Shown here one piece after another: positions 11,331 to 20,475 of a stretch of DNA of 36,622 nt. The stretch covers positions 508,554-545,175 of the forward strand of contig BFEA01000706.1 in assembly GCA_003427395.1 (NCBI GenBank). The letters run 5' to 3'. The translations under genes and the position numbers were made by a program. This DNA is from Chara braunii. Its lineage: Eukaryota; Streptophyta; Charophyceae; Charales; Characeae. Within the stretch, counting starts at the first letter, position 1. Every line of letters begins with the position of its first letter. The notes beneath the pieces were generated by a model. That model had not been told where the DNA came from. It did no database searches and was given only the letters and a program-made list of their open reading frames with translations.

Positions 11331-12792
11331 TACCACGAACGACAGTACCACCCTAGTGGCACCACACAGCACGGTGGCTATGGCAACCTCCTCCTTCTCT
11401 CACCTCGCTGAGATGGCGGCTATGGCTGTGTTTCACAGCTATGGCCACCTCCAGCACTCCTCGTCCCTCACTTGCAGACCTCCACTCAGCTCCTCCTCCA
11501 GCAGCCAGCATTCACCCAGCGAAATGCTAGCAGCACCAGCTACAAATGAATGCTGGCTGGCCGACTACTAGTTGTTATATAGTTGGTTGGGGGCTGAGGG
11601 CAGCTGCTTTGCCCCTAGCCAAAGCTCGGAGTGAGGCCTGGCCCTTGATCTCAGACGAGATCAAGGGCTGAGAAACTTGATGTCCCCTTAGGGGAACCAA
11701 GTTCCAGGCCTTGGTAATGCATTTGGCCGTTAGCGCCGGCCAGATGCAGCTTTAAATGGTTGTATAGAGCCAAGTAGAGCAACTCAAAGTCCTGATGCTT
11801 CTCCCCCTGCATCTGGTCCTGCGTCCCGATTAGATTCGCGACGCACTGTTTTTTTCTTCTCCAACTTTTCTCCTCCCTTACTTCTCTCTCTTTTCATTTT
11901 CCTCTGCACCTACTCTACCCCCGTGGCCACGTATGTGGCCGTTATTCACTTTTTCCCTTCTTCTCCCATTCTATTTTCTTTCCCTTATCCTACCCTCTCG
12001 TTTTCCCTGTGAGGGCAACTCGTTTTTCAAAACGAGCAGCCCCCACCTCCTAAAAGTCATTTCACAGAGTCGAGCTAGAGTCAAACTCAGCAGGGTCTTC
12101 TTTCCCCTGCTGCAGCACGCGCCCGAACCTGGACGCCATCGGTGCCAGGTTCCAAGGCTAAGAGTCCTGCTGCCCGTTTTCCTCAACAAATGGGCGCAAG
12201 CAGACATTGGCTCCCCCACCCACCCACACACACAGTCTGAATGGACAATTCCCTGTTTTAGGGGCAAGTCCATTTGATTGTGCTCACCCCATACCAAAGG
12301 GGCAGCCCGTTCGTTTTTTACGAACGGGCACAAAGAGAAAATAAAGAATCTGAAAAAAAATTAAGAAATTTTAAAAAGAATCTAAAAGACGAAAATCTAA
12401 TGAAAAAAAAAAAAAAAAAAAAAAATCAGAAAACGATAGAACTTACCTCTTTGCCGAAAACGATCACCCATTTCCACGGGTGACTACCAGGTGCACTGGG
12501 CTGAAGTGCCCCAGGCAGTTCGAAGGGCGCCAAATGGCGCTTCAGTTTTAGGTTCCCCCTTTTTTTTTTTTTTTTTTTTTTTCCTGTTTTGCGGTCGTTC
12601 ATTCCAGCCAAACAGGCATTACGTCCGGGGCGAAGTCCTACTAGTAAGAGGATTGGATCGAAAACCTGAATCCGGACTTGTTTGTGAAGAGGTGCAGATG
12701 TTAGGATTAAACTTCTTTCCCACATCTCTACTTAAAACATGCCCAAATTCAGGAGCTCGATCCCATCCATTTTGTTAGTGGGACTTCGCCAC

Positions 12793-12853
<61 letters not shown>

Positions 12854-13275
12854 TGTGGTTGCCAGTCTAAAACGGGCATCGTCAAGTGCACTGGGGTTGA
12901 AACGCCCCAGAGACTTCAGGAAGCGCCTTGTAGGGCTTTTCAGGTTTATATTTTATTTTATTATTATTTCTCGGTGTATGTGTGTCATCCTTGCGTAGGG
13001 GCCATGCTAATCTACCTCGCGCGGCAGATCTCAGCCTCGCTCGGTTGATCTCAGCCTCGCGATCTTGATGATCACGCGGCCGAAATTGGTCGTGCCCAAC
13101 TGCCTTGGGCTGCTCCAAAAGGAGCTAGCCTGGTAGGATGCTTGTAGTCAGTCTTGATCCCGGTATCTATCGGGTAAGAGTTTGGCACTGTAACCTACTG
13201 GGCTAATTCCTATCACGATAGTGATAGGAGCAGCTATTCTATATGAAGAGCTTACTCAGTCAGTTAACCTCATGT
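11331..13275. other. Hairpin-rich, pyrimidine-rich non-coding stretch
   Basis: Many perfect or near-perfect inverted repeats occur. GCCCTTGATCTC pairs with its complement (11641-11668, 12 bp, loop AGAC). GCATTTGGCC pairs with GGCCAGATGC (11719-11747, one mismatch). CTCGTTTT pairs with AAAACGAG (12019-12036). CAGCAGGG pairs with CCCTGCTG (12088-12112). GAACCTGG pairs with CCAGGTTC (12125-12152). GCCCGTTCGT pairs with ACGAACGGGC (12305-12329, loop TTTTT). TCCTATCAC pairs with GTGATAGGA (13208-13229). Two diverged copies of a segment beginning GTGCACTGGG lie at about 12490 and 12888. No protein family is recognisable. Several hairpins correspond, in order, to ones at 16.5-16.8 kb. Confidence 0.6.
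12401..12846. repeat. Long A and T homopolymer tracts
   Basis: An A tract lies at about 12402-12425, a T tract at about 12559-12581 and an A tract of more than 45 bases at about 12799-12846. They are placed between the two diverged GTGCACTGGG segments. Such tracts are prone to length errors in assembly. Confidence 0.85.
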
Positions 13276-13375
13276 TGTGGCCTTGCAGGCTCTGTCTGCC
13301 TATGGTCTTGCAGTCTCAGCCCACCTGCGGCCCTGCAGGCCTCGCCTGCCTGTGGCCCTACATGCTCAGCCGACC
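13276..13375. repeat. 50-bp direct duplication
   Basis: Two adjacent 50-bp units start at 13276 (TGTGGCCTTGCAGGCT) and 13326 (TGCGGCCCTGCAGGCC). They are about 80% identical. No further copies are seen. Confidence 0.8.
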
Positions 13376-13811
13376 TAGTGACCCGACATCATCCTTTCAA
13401 CCCCCTGGCTTAGTGACAACCCCGCACAGCCCGGGAAATAGAACCCTTCTTCCTAGTCCCCCCGCATCACGGCTCTATACCCGGCGCACCCCTGTTTTTA
13501 ACCTACTTAGGCTCTGAATCGCGCGGCTTAGCTCTAGTTTTTCCATAACCGTACACTCCCACAGCCTCGTCGGGAACCATGGATGACAGGCCGTACTGCC
13601 GACTCCCGCTGTTTCGAACAAATATTGATGATGACACACATGAACGACGTCATACGTCATCGACGTCAGACTTTAGGTCTCTCAGTTATAGGATTGGTAT
13701 GAATAACTTCGGCAACGTCAATCTCAACATGTTCCTCAATGAAAAGAGTAAGACAGTGTCTGACCTCGAAAAACTCTGGCAGAAACCCTCACCGGGGTTT
13801 CTGTCCCGACA
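13376..13811. other. Right end of insertion with subterminal hairpin
   Basis: There is no coding signal. The last bases hold a hairpin, CAGAAACCC pairing with GGGTTTCTG (13779-13802), placed just inside the terminal CCCGACA. The final GTCCCGACA followed by CCGG is repeated exactly at 19668-19680, where another insertion meets a retrotransposon. Confidence 0.5.
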
Positions 13812-14821
13812 CCGGAGCACAACAACACTCACGAACTTGACAATGTGAAGATTGAACTAGTGAAAAGCACATGCACATGAAGGAAAGAGCAACTAAGTAT
13901 CAACCGGAATACTACGACACTCACGAACTTGACAATGTGAAGATTGAACTAGTGAGAAGCACATGCACATGGAGAAAAGAGCAACTAAGTATGAACCAGA
14001 ACACTAGAACACTCACGAACTTGACAATGTGAAGATTGAATTAGTGAAAAACACATGCACACGAAGAAAAAGACAACCAAGTATGAACCGAAACACTACA
14101 ACACTCACGAACTAGACAATGCGAAGATTGAACTAATGAAGAGCACAGGTACATAGAGGAAAGATCAACTAAGTATGAACCGGAACACAACAACACTCAC
14201 GAACTTGACAATGTGAAGATTGACTAATGTGAAAGGCACATGCACATGGAACAAAGATCAACTAAGTATGAACCGGAACACAACAACACACATGAACTTG
14301 ACAATGTGAAGATTGAACTAGTGCAAAGCACATGCACAAGGAGAAAAGAACAACTAAGTATGAACCAGAATACTACAACACTCACAAACTTGACAATGTG
14401 AAGATTGAGTTAGTGAACAGCACATGCATATGGAGGAAAGAGCAACTAAGTATGAACTGGAATACTACAACACACACGAACTTGACAATGTGAAGATTGA
14501 ACTAGTGAAAAACACATGCACATGGAGAAAAGAGCAACTAAGTATGAACCGGAACACTACAACACTCACGAGTTTGACAATGTGAAGATTGAGATACTGA
14601 AGAGCACATGCATATAGAGGAAAGAGCAACTAAGTAAGAACCGGAACACTACAACACACATGAACTTGACAATGTAAAGATTGAACTAGTGAAGAGGACA
14701 TGCACATGGAGGAAAGATCAACTAAGTATAAACCGGAACACTACGACACACATGAACTTGACAATGTGAAGATTGAACTAGTGGAAAGCACATGCATACG
14801 GAGGATAGATCAACTAAGCAT
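13812..14821 (+). repeat. 92-bp satellite, right part
   Basis: About 11 more units of the 92-bp satellite seen at 6640-8549, in the same orientation and picking up the unit where the left part stopped (CCGG at 13812). Before the insertion the two parts formed one array of about 31 units or more. Confidence 0.95.
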
Positions 14822-15520
14822 GAACCGGAATGTGATCATGTGAGGGTCGAGTCAGACATGTGAGTGAGACTTGCTAAAACACATGTTTGTGACTCATGAC
14901 CACAACCAAGGAAGAATTGGAATATAATCATGTGAGAGTTGAGTCATGCGTGTGAGTGAGACTTGCTCAAGCACATGCTCATGGCTCATGACTACAACGA
15001 ATCATGAACCGGAATGTCATCATGTGAGAGTCGAGTCAAGCATGTGAGTGAGACTTGCTCAAACACATGTTTGTGACTAATGAACACAACGAGGGAAGAA
15101 TCGGAGCATAATCTACTATCATGGGAGTGGAAAACACAAGCTAGACTTGTTCAAAACACAAGAATTGAGCATGACATCATCCATGGAAGAATCGGAACAC
15201 CATCTACTACTATGTGAGTGGAAAGCACAAGCTAGACTAGTTCAAAACACAAGTATTGAGCATAACATCGTCAATGGAAGAATCGGACCACTTCTCACTA
15301 CCTACTAGTATGTGAGTGGAAAGCAAGAGTTGGAAGAGACCAAATCACAAGTTTTGAACAAGTGATAATCCATAGAAGAATCGGAGCACTACCTACTAGT
15401 ATGTGAGTGAAAAGCAAGAGTTGGAGTAGACCAAGTCACAAATTTTGAGCAAAAGATCACCCAAAGAAGAATCGGAGCACCACCTACTAGCATGTGAGTG
15501 AAAACTAAGAGTTAGACTAG
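14822..15520 (+). repeat. Diverged satellite blocks keeping the 91-92-bp period
   Basis: The sequence changes but the period does not. Three units of about 92 bp (aligned starts about 14819, 14911, 15003) share TCATGTGAGAGTCGAGTCA and GTGAGTGAGACTTGCTCAA. Five further units (15095, 15186, 15277, 15375, 15466) share GAAGAATCGGAGCAC and CTACTAGTATGTGAGTG with a 91-bp period; one is lengthened to 98 by a short insertion. The GAACCGGAA-type start of each unit is common to all blocks, so these look like older relatives of the 92-bp unit at the array edge. Confidence 0.85.
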
Positions 15521-15524
15521 ACGA

Positions 15525-15762
15525 AAGAGGACAGAAGAAAGAAGAAGAAGAAGGAGATGAAGAAGAAGAAGAGGAATAAGAAAGGAAGGAGAAAGGAAAA
15601 AAAAAGAAGAAGAAGGAAGCTAAGAGAAGAAGGAGAAGAAGAAGAAGAGGAAGAAGAAAATGAAGAAAGAGAAGAAGGAGAAGCAGAACGAAGAAGAAAA
15701 AGAAGAAGAAGAAGAAGAAGGGAGAGAAGAAGAAGAAAAAAAAAAAAAAAAAAAGAGGAAGA
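15525..15762. repeat. GAA-rich low-complexity tract
   Basis: Almost pure purine on the plus strand, mainly GAA/GAAG triplets with an 18-base A run near 15737. Frames on both strands stay open and give Lys/Glu/Arg or Phe/Leu/Ser runs, which are artefacts of composition. Confidence 0.9.
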
Positions 15763-16968
15763 AGTAAAAGCCTTCCACTCACCTTGTTGATGTCTTGGAG
15801 ATGGAGTCTCAACCTTGATGAGGCTTCTTCCTCCTTGCACAAATACTTCCTTGGTTATGGTTTCCTTCTTCCTCGAACCTCTTTCTCCCTCCTCTCTCTC
15901 TTTACCCAAGCTGTGACAAACTCCTCTCACTATGGTTGTGGAGTCCTCCCCTCTGGGAGGGCTAATGGGAATCCCTCTAGCCTCTCTCTCCTCCTCACAC
16001 CGTGGGGGTTATGGAGGATCAACCTCCTAGGCCGGCCTCACTACCCTTAGCCTCTAGAGCTCCTCCCCCTAGCTCACAGTCTCCTCTAAGCTCTCTAACT
16101 GGCATAGGTTCCCCTCTCCTCACTCCAAGTGAGTGTGGTGCTCCTATGAGCTCACTTGGGCCGCATAGGCACTCCTCATGCAAATGTGAGTGTGGCGGAC
16201 TGAATCCTCAGCTTATGTAGGCTGAAACCAGCAGTATGGCCAGCCCATGGGCCTCTCCATGCGCCTTGAGGTGAACCGAGGTACCCCCAAGGCGAAATTT
16301 CATTACTAGGCTCTTCCGGAGGTACCCGGACCTCATTTTCGCCAAGGACATGCAGTCCGAGTGGTTGGTACCAACTCGGATTGCCTCTTGGCCTCCTTCA
16401 ACCTCCTTTTCATTTCAAAAATGCTGCCCCCTTGGGTCCTAAGGCCCAAGGGGCAGCCTAACTTGAGAAAAAAAGACCTAGTGGACCTTCTTCTCGATTT
16501 TTTCAGTCTCTACCCCATTTTGGGTAAACCGAGATATTTTGTCACGCAACGGTGCATTTTCAGCCTTGGATCTGGCTGAGATCCAAGGCCAACAATATTC
16601 TTGTTACCCCCAATTAGCCCTTGCTTCAAATTTGAGCCCCTAAGTCCACTTTTTCAATTTTTGGTGCATCTGGCTCTCTTTTTAGGCCAAATGCACAGTT
16701 TTGTCTCTTTCTCTCTTTTGTTGCTTTCCATTTTGGGCTTCCACCTCATTCCGGAGCTAGCCGTTTTGAGCTGGTCCACAAAAAACGGCTAGTTCCTCTC
16801 TACCATGAGATCTGATCTCAGATCCATGGTCACGAAAAAAAACGGTCATCTCCCTTTGACATTTTTCCTTATTTTTTTTTTTTTAATTCAGATTTTGTGG
16901 TGGCCCCAAGGGCCATATCTTTGCAATCCGGATTGCCCTACTTCATTCTAGGAGGTATGAGGTCACAT

Positions 16969-17480
16969 TTGGGACCTGCCAGTCCCTACAGTGCAGGTCC
17001 CAATAGGTCAAGACATTCTCCTCCACTCTTTTCTCGCCTTTTGTCTCATTCTTCCTCCATTTTTTCTAATTTTTCTTTCTTTTTCTTTTATTTCGGTTGT
17101 GACAAGTGACAAATAGTTGTGCCCCCTCTTTCTAGGCCTTGGGACCTCATTCATGGCTAGATTCATGGCTGATACTTGACCGTTATATCTCGGATTACAA
17201 TAATGACACCCCCATGGTCCTAGGACGCTCCATTTTGTCTCTGTTAGTCCCAAGTTTGAGCCTCCCTTGCTGCGATTTTCTTTGGGAAGCCTTTGTTTCA
17301 TGTTGAGTCTCTTGAGGCTCTATTTTCTCATGCCTAGCTAGTCCGAGATATCTGGAACTGCTGGTCGGCCTTCCCAACACCATTATTTTACTTTATTTTC
17401 TCTCATGACTCTCCCACTTGCCTCCACTAGTAGTGATGCTAATATTTTCCACCGTCTAGATCCTCGATCTTGACGGTACC
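16969..17480. repeat. About 0.5-kb segment duplicated 1.46 kb downstream (copy 1)
   Basis: This segment aligns in order with 18425-18935. Shared landmarks are a GGGACCTGCCAGTCCCTAC hairpin at the start, a C/T-rich run, GTTATATC near the dinucleotide GGA(C/T)T, CAATAATG, a GATTTTCT..GG..CCT block, CTCTTxxGGCTCTATTTT, CTAGTCCGAGATAT, and GATGCTAATATTTT followed by a hairpin with GATCTTGACGG. Identity is low between landmarks, so the duplication is old. It ends with a 12-pair stem with one mismatch at 17451-17477. Confidence 0.65.
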
Positions 17481-17869
17481 GTTTGCTTGCGCCATTATTT
17501 CTTGCGTTGGCTTATGGTTCCCTCGGGATATCTCAAGTCCCCGTCATTTTTCTCCGCACTAGTTCCGTCTTCTCGTTCCGCCCCCGCGTGTCTCGTTTTT
17601 TCGACTTTTTTTTTTTTTTTTTTTTTTGGGCCCCCTTGGTCCTCGGCAACATCCCGGACGGTATCCCATTTTTATTTTGGAACCTCCTTGCCCTTGGTGA
17701 TTCCAACATCCCTCCCTTAGGTGCCACATGTGTGCCGATTTTTCTTGGTCGTGAAATCTCATCTCACGGTTGCCGTTTTATCGTCTCCATTTGCCCCATG
17801 CCGAAATTATTCCTTTCTAACCTTTCGGGCTTGTCGTGGCTCATTTTCCCTTAGCCTAGGCATCCCCAT

Positions 17870-18300
17870 GCAGTCCGTTATTTCTCGGACCGCAATCATG
17901 ACCATTTTCCTAGTCCCACAGCCCCACAATTTGCCCCATGCTAAAAGAGAATGAGATGTTTAATTTCTAAGTGCATCCGGGCTCAATATTGGCTCCGGAT
18001 GCACCTAGAACATGTGTTTGCCCTTCCCCATACAGTCCGTTGCAACTCGGACTGCAATAGGGGTCAATGCCCTAGCCCCAATGCCCCATAACTAGCCCTT
18101 ACTTGAAAGAAAAAGAAACGGCCAACTGCTTAGTACATCCGGACTCAGTTTTGGCTCCGGATGCATCTAAAACATGTGTTTCTCTTCCCCTAGGTAATCC
18201 GTTATTTTTCAGTTGCATGGGGCCTTGATTTTCTTTGATTTTCTATGCAAAAATAAAAAAAAATCAAAGTCCATTGCAACCGCCATATTCCAGAATGAAT
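17870..18300. repeat. About 162-bp tandem units with two hairpins each
   Basis: Units starting near 17971 and 18133 repeat the order: CATCCGG..CCGGATG hairpin, then ACATGTGTTT and CTTCCCC, then the (C)AGTCCG..CGGACTG hairpin or its decayed form, then CCCTTACTTGAAAG in the first unit. A partial unit precedes (GCAGTCCG..CGGACCGC at 17870-17893). The period between the CATCCGG words is 162. Confidence 0.65.
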
Positions 18301-18424
18301 CTGGTCACGGATGTATCTCCCAAAGTGACCGTTTTTACCGTTAAGGTTTTTTTCTCTTTTGTTTTATTTTATTTTTTATTTTTTTTTCTCTTTTCTTTTT
18401 TTTTCTTTTTCCTCCTTTCTTGGA

Positions 18425-18935
18425 CAGTAGGGACCTGCCAGTCCCTACTTGTGGCAGTCCCTACTGACGGCCAACTCACTCACTCCCTCTCACTCTTTTT
18501 GTCTTATTCTCTCACATTTTTCTTTTCTTTTCTTTCTTTTCTAGCATGCCAAGTGTCAAGTGACCGTTAAGGCCCTTTTGTAGGCCCTTCCTCTTAGTTT
18601 TGGCCCTTCCTATGCCCAAGGTGCAGTGCGTTATATCTTGGACTGCAATAATGGCCTCCTCATGCCCATGGGAGTTTACCTTTAATTTTCGCCCACAATG
18701 GCCCCTCCTACTCCGATTTTCTCCCGGAGGCCTATTTTTCTCATGGGGTCTCTTTTGACTCTATTTTTTTTAGGGAGGCTGATCCGAGATTTTTCGGATT
18801 GCTCCCATGCCTCCCACTTCAAGTTTCTTTACTTTTTTTTTTTCCTTTTTGTCTTCCCGTTAGCTACCGCTAGTGCTTGCATTAATGGTGCTAATATTTT
18901 TGGCCGTCAAGATCTCGATCTTGACGATGTTCCTT
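18425..18935. repeat. About 0.5-kb duplicated segment (copy 2)
   Basis: This is the second copy of the segment at 16969-17480. It begins with CAGTAGGGAC, which can pair either with GTCCCTACT (18441-18449) or, through one bulge, with GGCAGTCCCTACTG (18453-18466). It ends with a perfect 10-bp stem, CGTCAAGATC/GATCTTGACG with a 2-base loop (18905-18926). Confidence 0.65.
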
Positions 18936-19020
18936 GTCTTGATTATTTTTCCCTCATGTGGTGCCACCGTTTCCTCTTGAGACCTTCATATGTCCCGCCA
19001 CTTGTCCCGTCGATGGTTCC

Positions 19021-19098
19021 CGACACTTAGTTCCGCCGGTGGCCCCCGACATTTAGTCCCGCCGGTGGTCGCCGACAATTAGTCCCGCCAGCGGTCCC
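19021..19098. repeat. 26-bp tandem repeat, three copies
   Basis: Three units start CGACACTTAG, CGACATTTAG and CGACAATTAG and continue TCCCGCCGGTGG. The period is exactly 26. Confidence 0.85.
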
Positions 19099-19649
19099 CG
19101 TCATATTTTTCCCGGATAGCATTATTTTCGCTTAGTCTCGCGTGGTCCCTGGTGCCTTTCCTCAGGGTGTCCCACGTTCTTTGGATGTGCACCGCCCTAT
19201 GGTGGCCCCTCTCTCTTGCTTTTTCTTGGGCTTTGCGTACGCTATTTTTCTCCGGCCATGGGGCCTCCATCCAGCGGCCCCCGTTAATTGTTGTAGGTGG
19301 CCCCCATGTCAGGCCCTTATTCTCTAGCGTCCCACGGCCTGCGGGACCGTCCACCTCTCGACTTCCTCATTCTTTCGTCGTTGTCGTGCCGTGTTTGCTG
19401 AGTCCATGGCCCCTTGGTCTTAGTCTTGCCGAATTTCGACGGCCCTCCTGGCCTCATGCTATGTTCTATGTGCGTCTGTCCTCGCTCTTGTTGACCTACC
19501 GTCGTTGGTCCTTTCCTCCTGCGGTTCTCAACCCAGGGCACCGTTCTTCCAGCGGCCTAGTCCCTTGTTTTTTCTCTCTCTTGTCTCATTACTCCAAATT
19601 TCTCTATCGTGCAAAAATTGGCTATGTACAGACTCTCGAGTGATGGGAT

Positions 19650-19676
19650 GTTATTCGGGACCCACCAGTCCCGACA
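19650..19676 (-). mobile_element. Terminus of an insertion truncating the retrotransposon
   Basis: The segment runs TGTTATTCGGGAC, CCACCA, GTCCCGACA. It is flanked on the right by CCGG, and from there rightward the minus strand reads as reverse transcriptase. TCGGGAC/GTCCCGA form a 7-bp stem with a 6-base loop at the very edge. The terminal GTCCCGACA plus CCGG is identical to the right end of the 5.26-kb insertion at 13803-13815. The left end of this second insertion is not identified. Confidence 0.5.
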
Positions 19677-20475
19677 CCGGCAAGGCCAAGGAACGAACGG
19701 ACATCCGTGACGTTCCGCGGCTCTGGCCACTCTTGGATGGCTTGAATCTTGTCCGATAGCGGACTGATGCCCTCCGATGTGACAAAATGGCCAGCGTATT
19801 CCAACTTTGCCAGACAAATTCGCACTTGTCGCGGTTGGCCTTGTACTTTGCGTGGCGGAGCGTCTCCAACACTCGTCGAAGGTGCTCAAGATGATCTTCC
19901 AATGAGCGACTATAGACGAGAATGTCGTCTTAGTAGATCAGCACGAACCAGTCCAACATCGTACGGAACTCGTTGGTCGTTGCCGCTTGAAAGGTCACCG
20001 GGGCGTTGGTGAGGCCAAAAGGCATGACCACCCACTCAAAATGTTCGTACCGCGTCTTGAACGTGGATTTGTAGTGATCGTTCGGTCAGATCGAAATTTG
20101 ATGGTATCCCGACTTCAAATCGAACTTAGAGAAGTACTTTGTGCCGCCCAATCGCTCAAAGATCTTCGATGCGAGGAAGAGGTCCCGCATTCTTGATGGT
20201 TTGAGCGTTGAGCTTGCGGTAGTCGATGCATAATCGTAGATCTTTGTTGTTCTTCCGTACGAAGAGAACTGGCGCTCTGTATGGAGAGCTACTAGGGCGG
20301 ATTCAACCCTTGTCCAACAAATGATCGAGTTGCACGCGGAGGACAGTAAGCTACCATTCATGTGATAAATGCAACCTTTCAGCGGCACGGCACCGACCTC
20401 GAAAATGATCTCGTGAGAGATCGACCGATCCGGCAACACACCAGTAGGTGACTCGAAGATGTCGGCGAACTCATC
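19677..20475 (-). pseudogene. Ty3/gypsy reverse transcriptase, truncated and broken
   Basis: This is the N-terminal two thirds of a Ty3/gypsy reverse transcriptase on the minus strand. It reads LLDEFADIF, then ISHEI and the fingers/palm words [16 protein letters not shown] and [11 protein letters not shown], then [25 protein letters not shown], the catalytic YxDD box, and DVRSFLGLAG at the end. The frame slips near 20355 and returns near 20166. Stops include a TGA in place of Trp in KGWIRP, a TGA at 20086-20088, and a TAA at 19930-19932 that replaces the second residue of YxDD. Coding similarity stops at 19677, at the boundary of the hairpin-rich insertion. RNase H and integrase are absent from the window. 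It is not functional. Confidence 0.9.

Larger units (their letters stand above)
8550..13811 (-). mobile_element. 5.26-kb TG...CA insertion splitting the satellite
   Basis: The satellite breaks inside one unit at GAACCGG and resumes 5262 bp later in the same part of the unit (CCGGAGCACAACAACACTCA). The inserted DNA begins TGTCGAG and ends CCCGACA, giving a short TGTCG/CGACA inverted terminus. CCGG (or ACCGG) is present on both sides as a probable target duplication. No gag, pol or transposase is recognisable inside. The TG...CA ends and 4-5 bp duplication fit an LTR-type insertion: a very long solo LTR or a non-autonomous LARD-like derivative. The first and last few hundred bases do not resemble each other, so a simple element with two short LTRs is excluded. 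Orientation is set by the LTR-like segment at its left end. Confidence 0.6.
15790..19649. other. Hairpin-dense, C/T-rich domain of diverged tandem units
   Basis: The plus strand is pyrimidine-rich with no recognisable protein. Perfect or near-perfect inverted repeats occur every 50-200 bp. Examples are CCAAGTGAG/CTCACTTGG (16118-16152), GCTGCCCC..TTGGG with one bulge (16423-16457), GCCTTGGATCT/AGATCCAAGGC (16563-16589), GTGCATCTGGC/GCCAAATGCAC (16664-16696, one mismatch), CTAGCCGTTTT/AAAACGGCTAG (16757-16792), TTGGGACCTGC/GCAGGTCCCAA (16969-17003) and GTGCATCCGG/CCGGATGCAC (17971-18004). Its right edge is a TGT...ACA junction inside a retrotransposon, so it probably belongs to a large inserted element. 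A structured non-coding RNA or a non-autonomous transposon are the options. Confidence 0.55.

Noticed and set aside
10921-11372. Overlapping Arg/Gly/Ala-rich open frames on both strands
   Set aside because: They follow the 54-bp minisatellite and appear in several frames at once, as expected from repeat composition.
15396-15930. Long open frames rich in Lys/Glu or Phe/Leu/Ser
   Set aside because: They come from the GAA-rich tract, which is free of stops in several frames on both strands. No domain is present.
17483-17854. 123-codon hydrophobic open frame
   Set aside because: It is Phe/Leu-rich because of T runs and resembles no family. The neighbouring copy of the same repeat unit does not preserve it.
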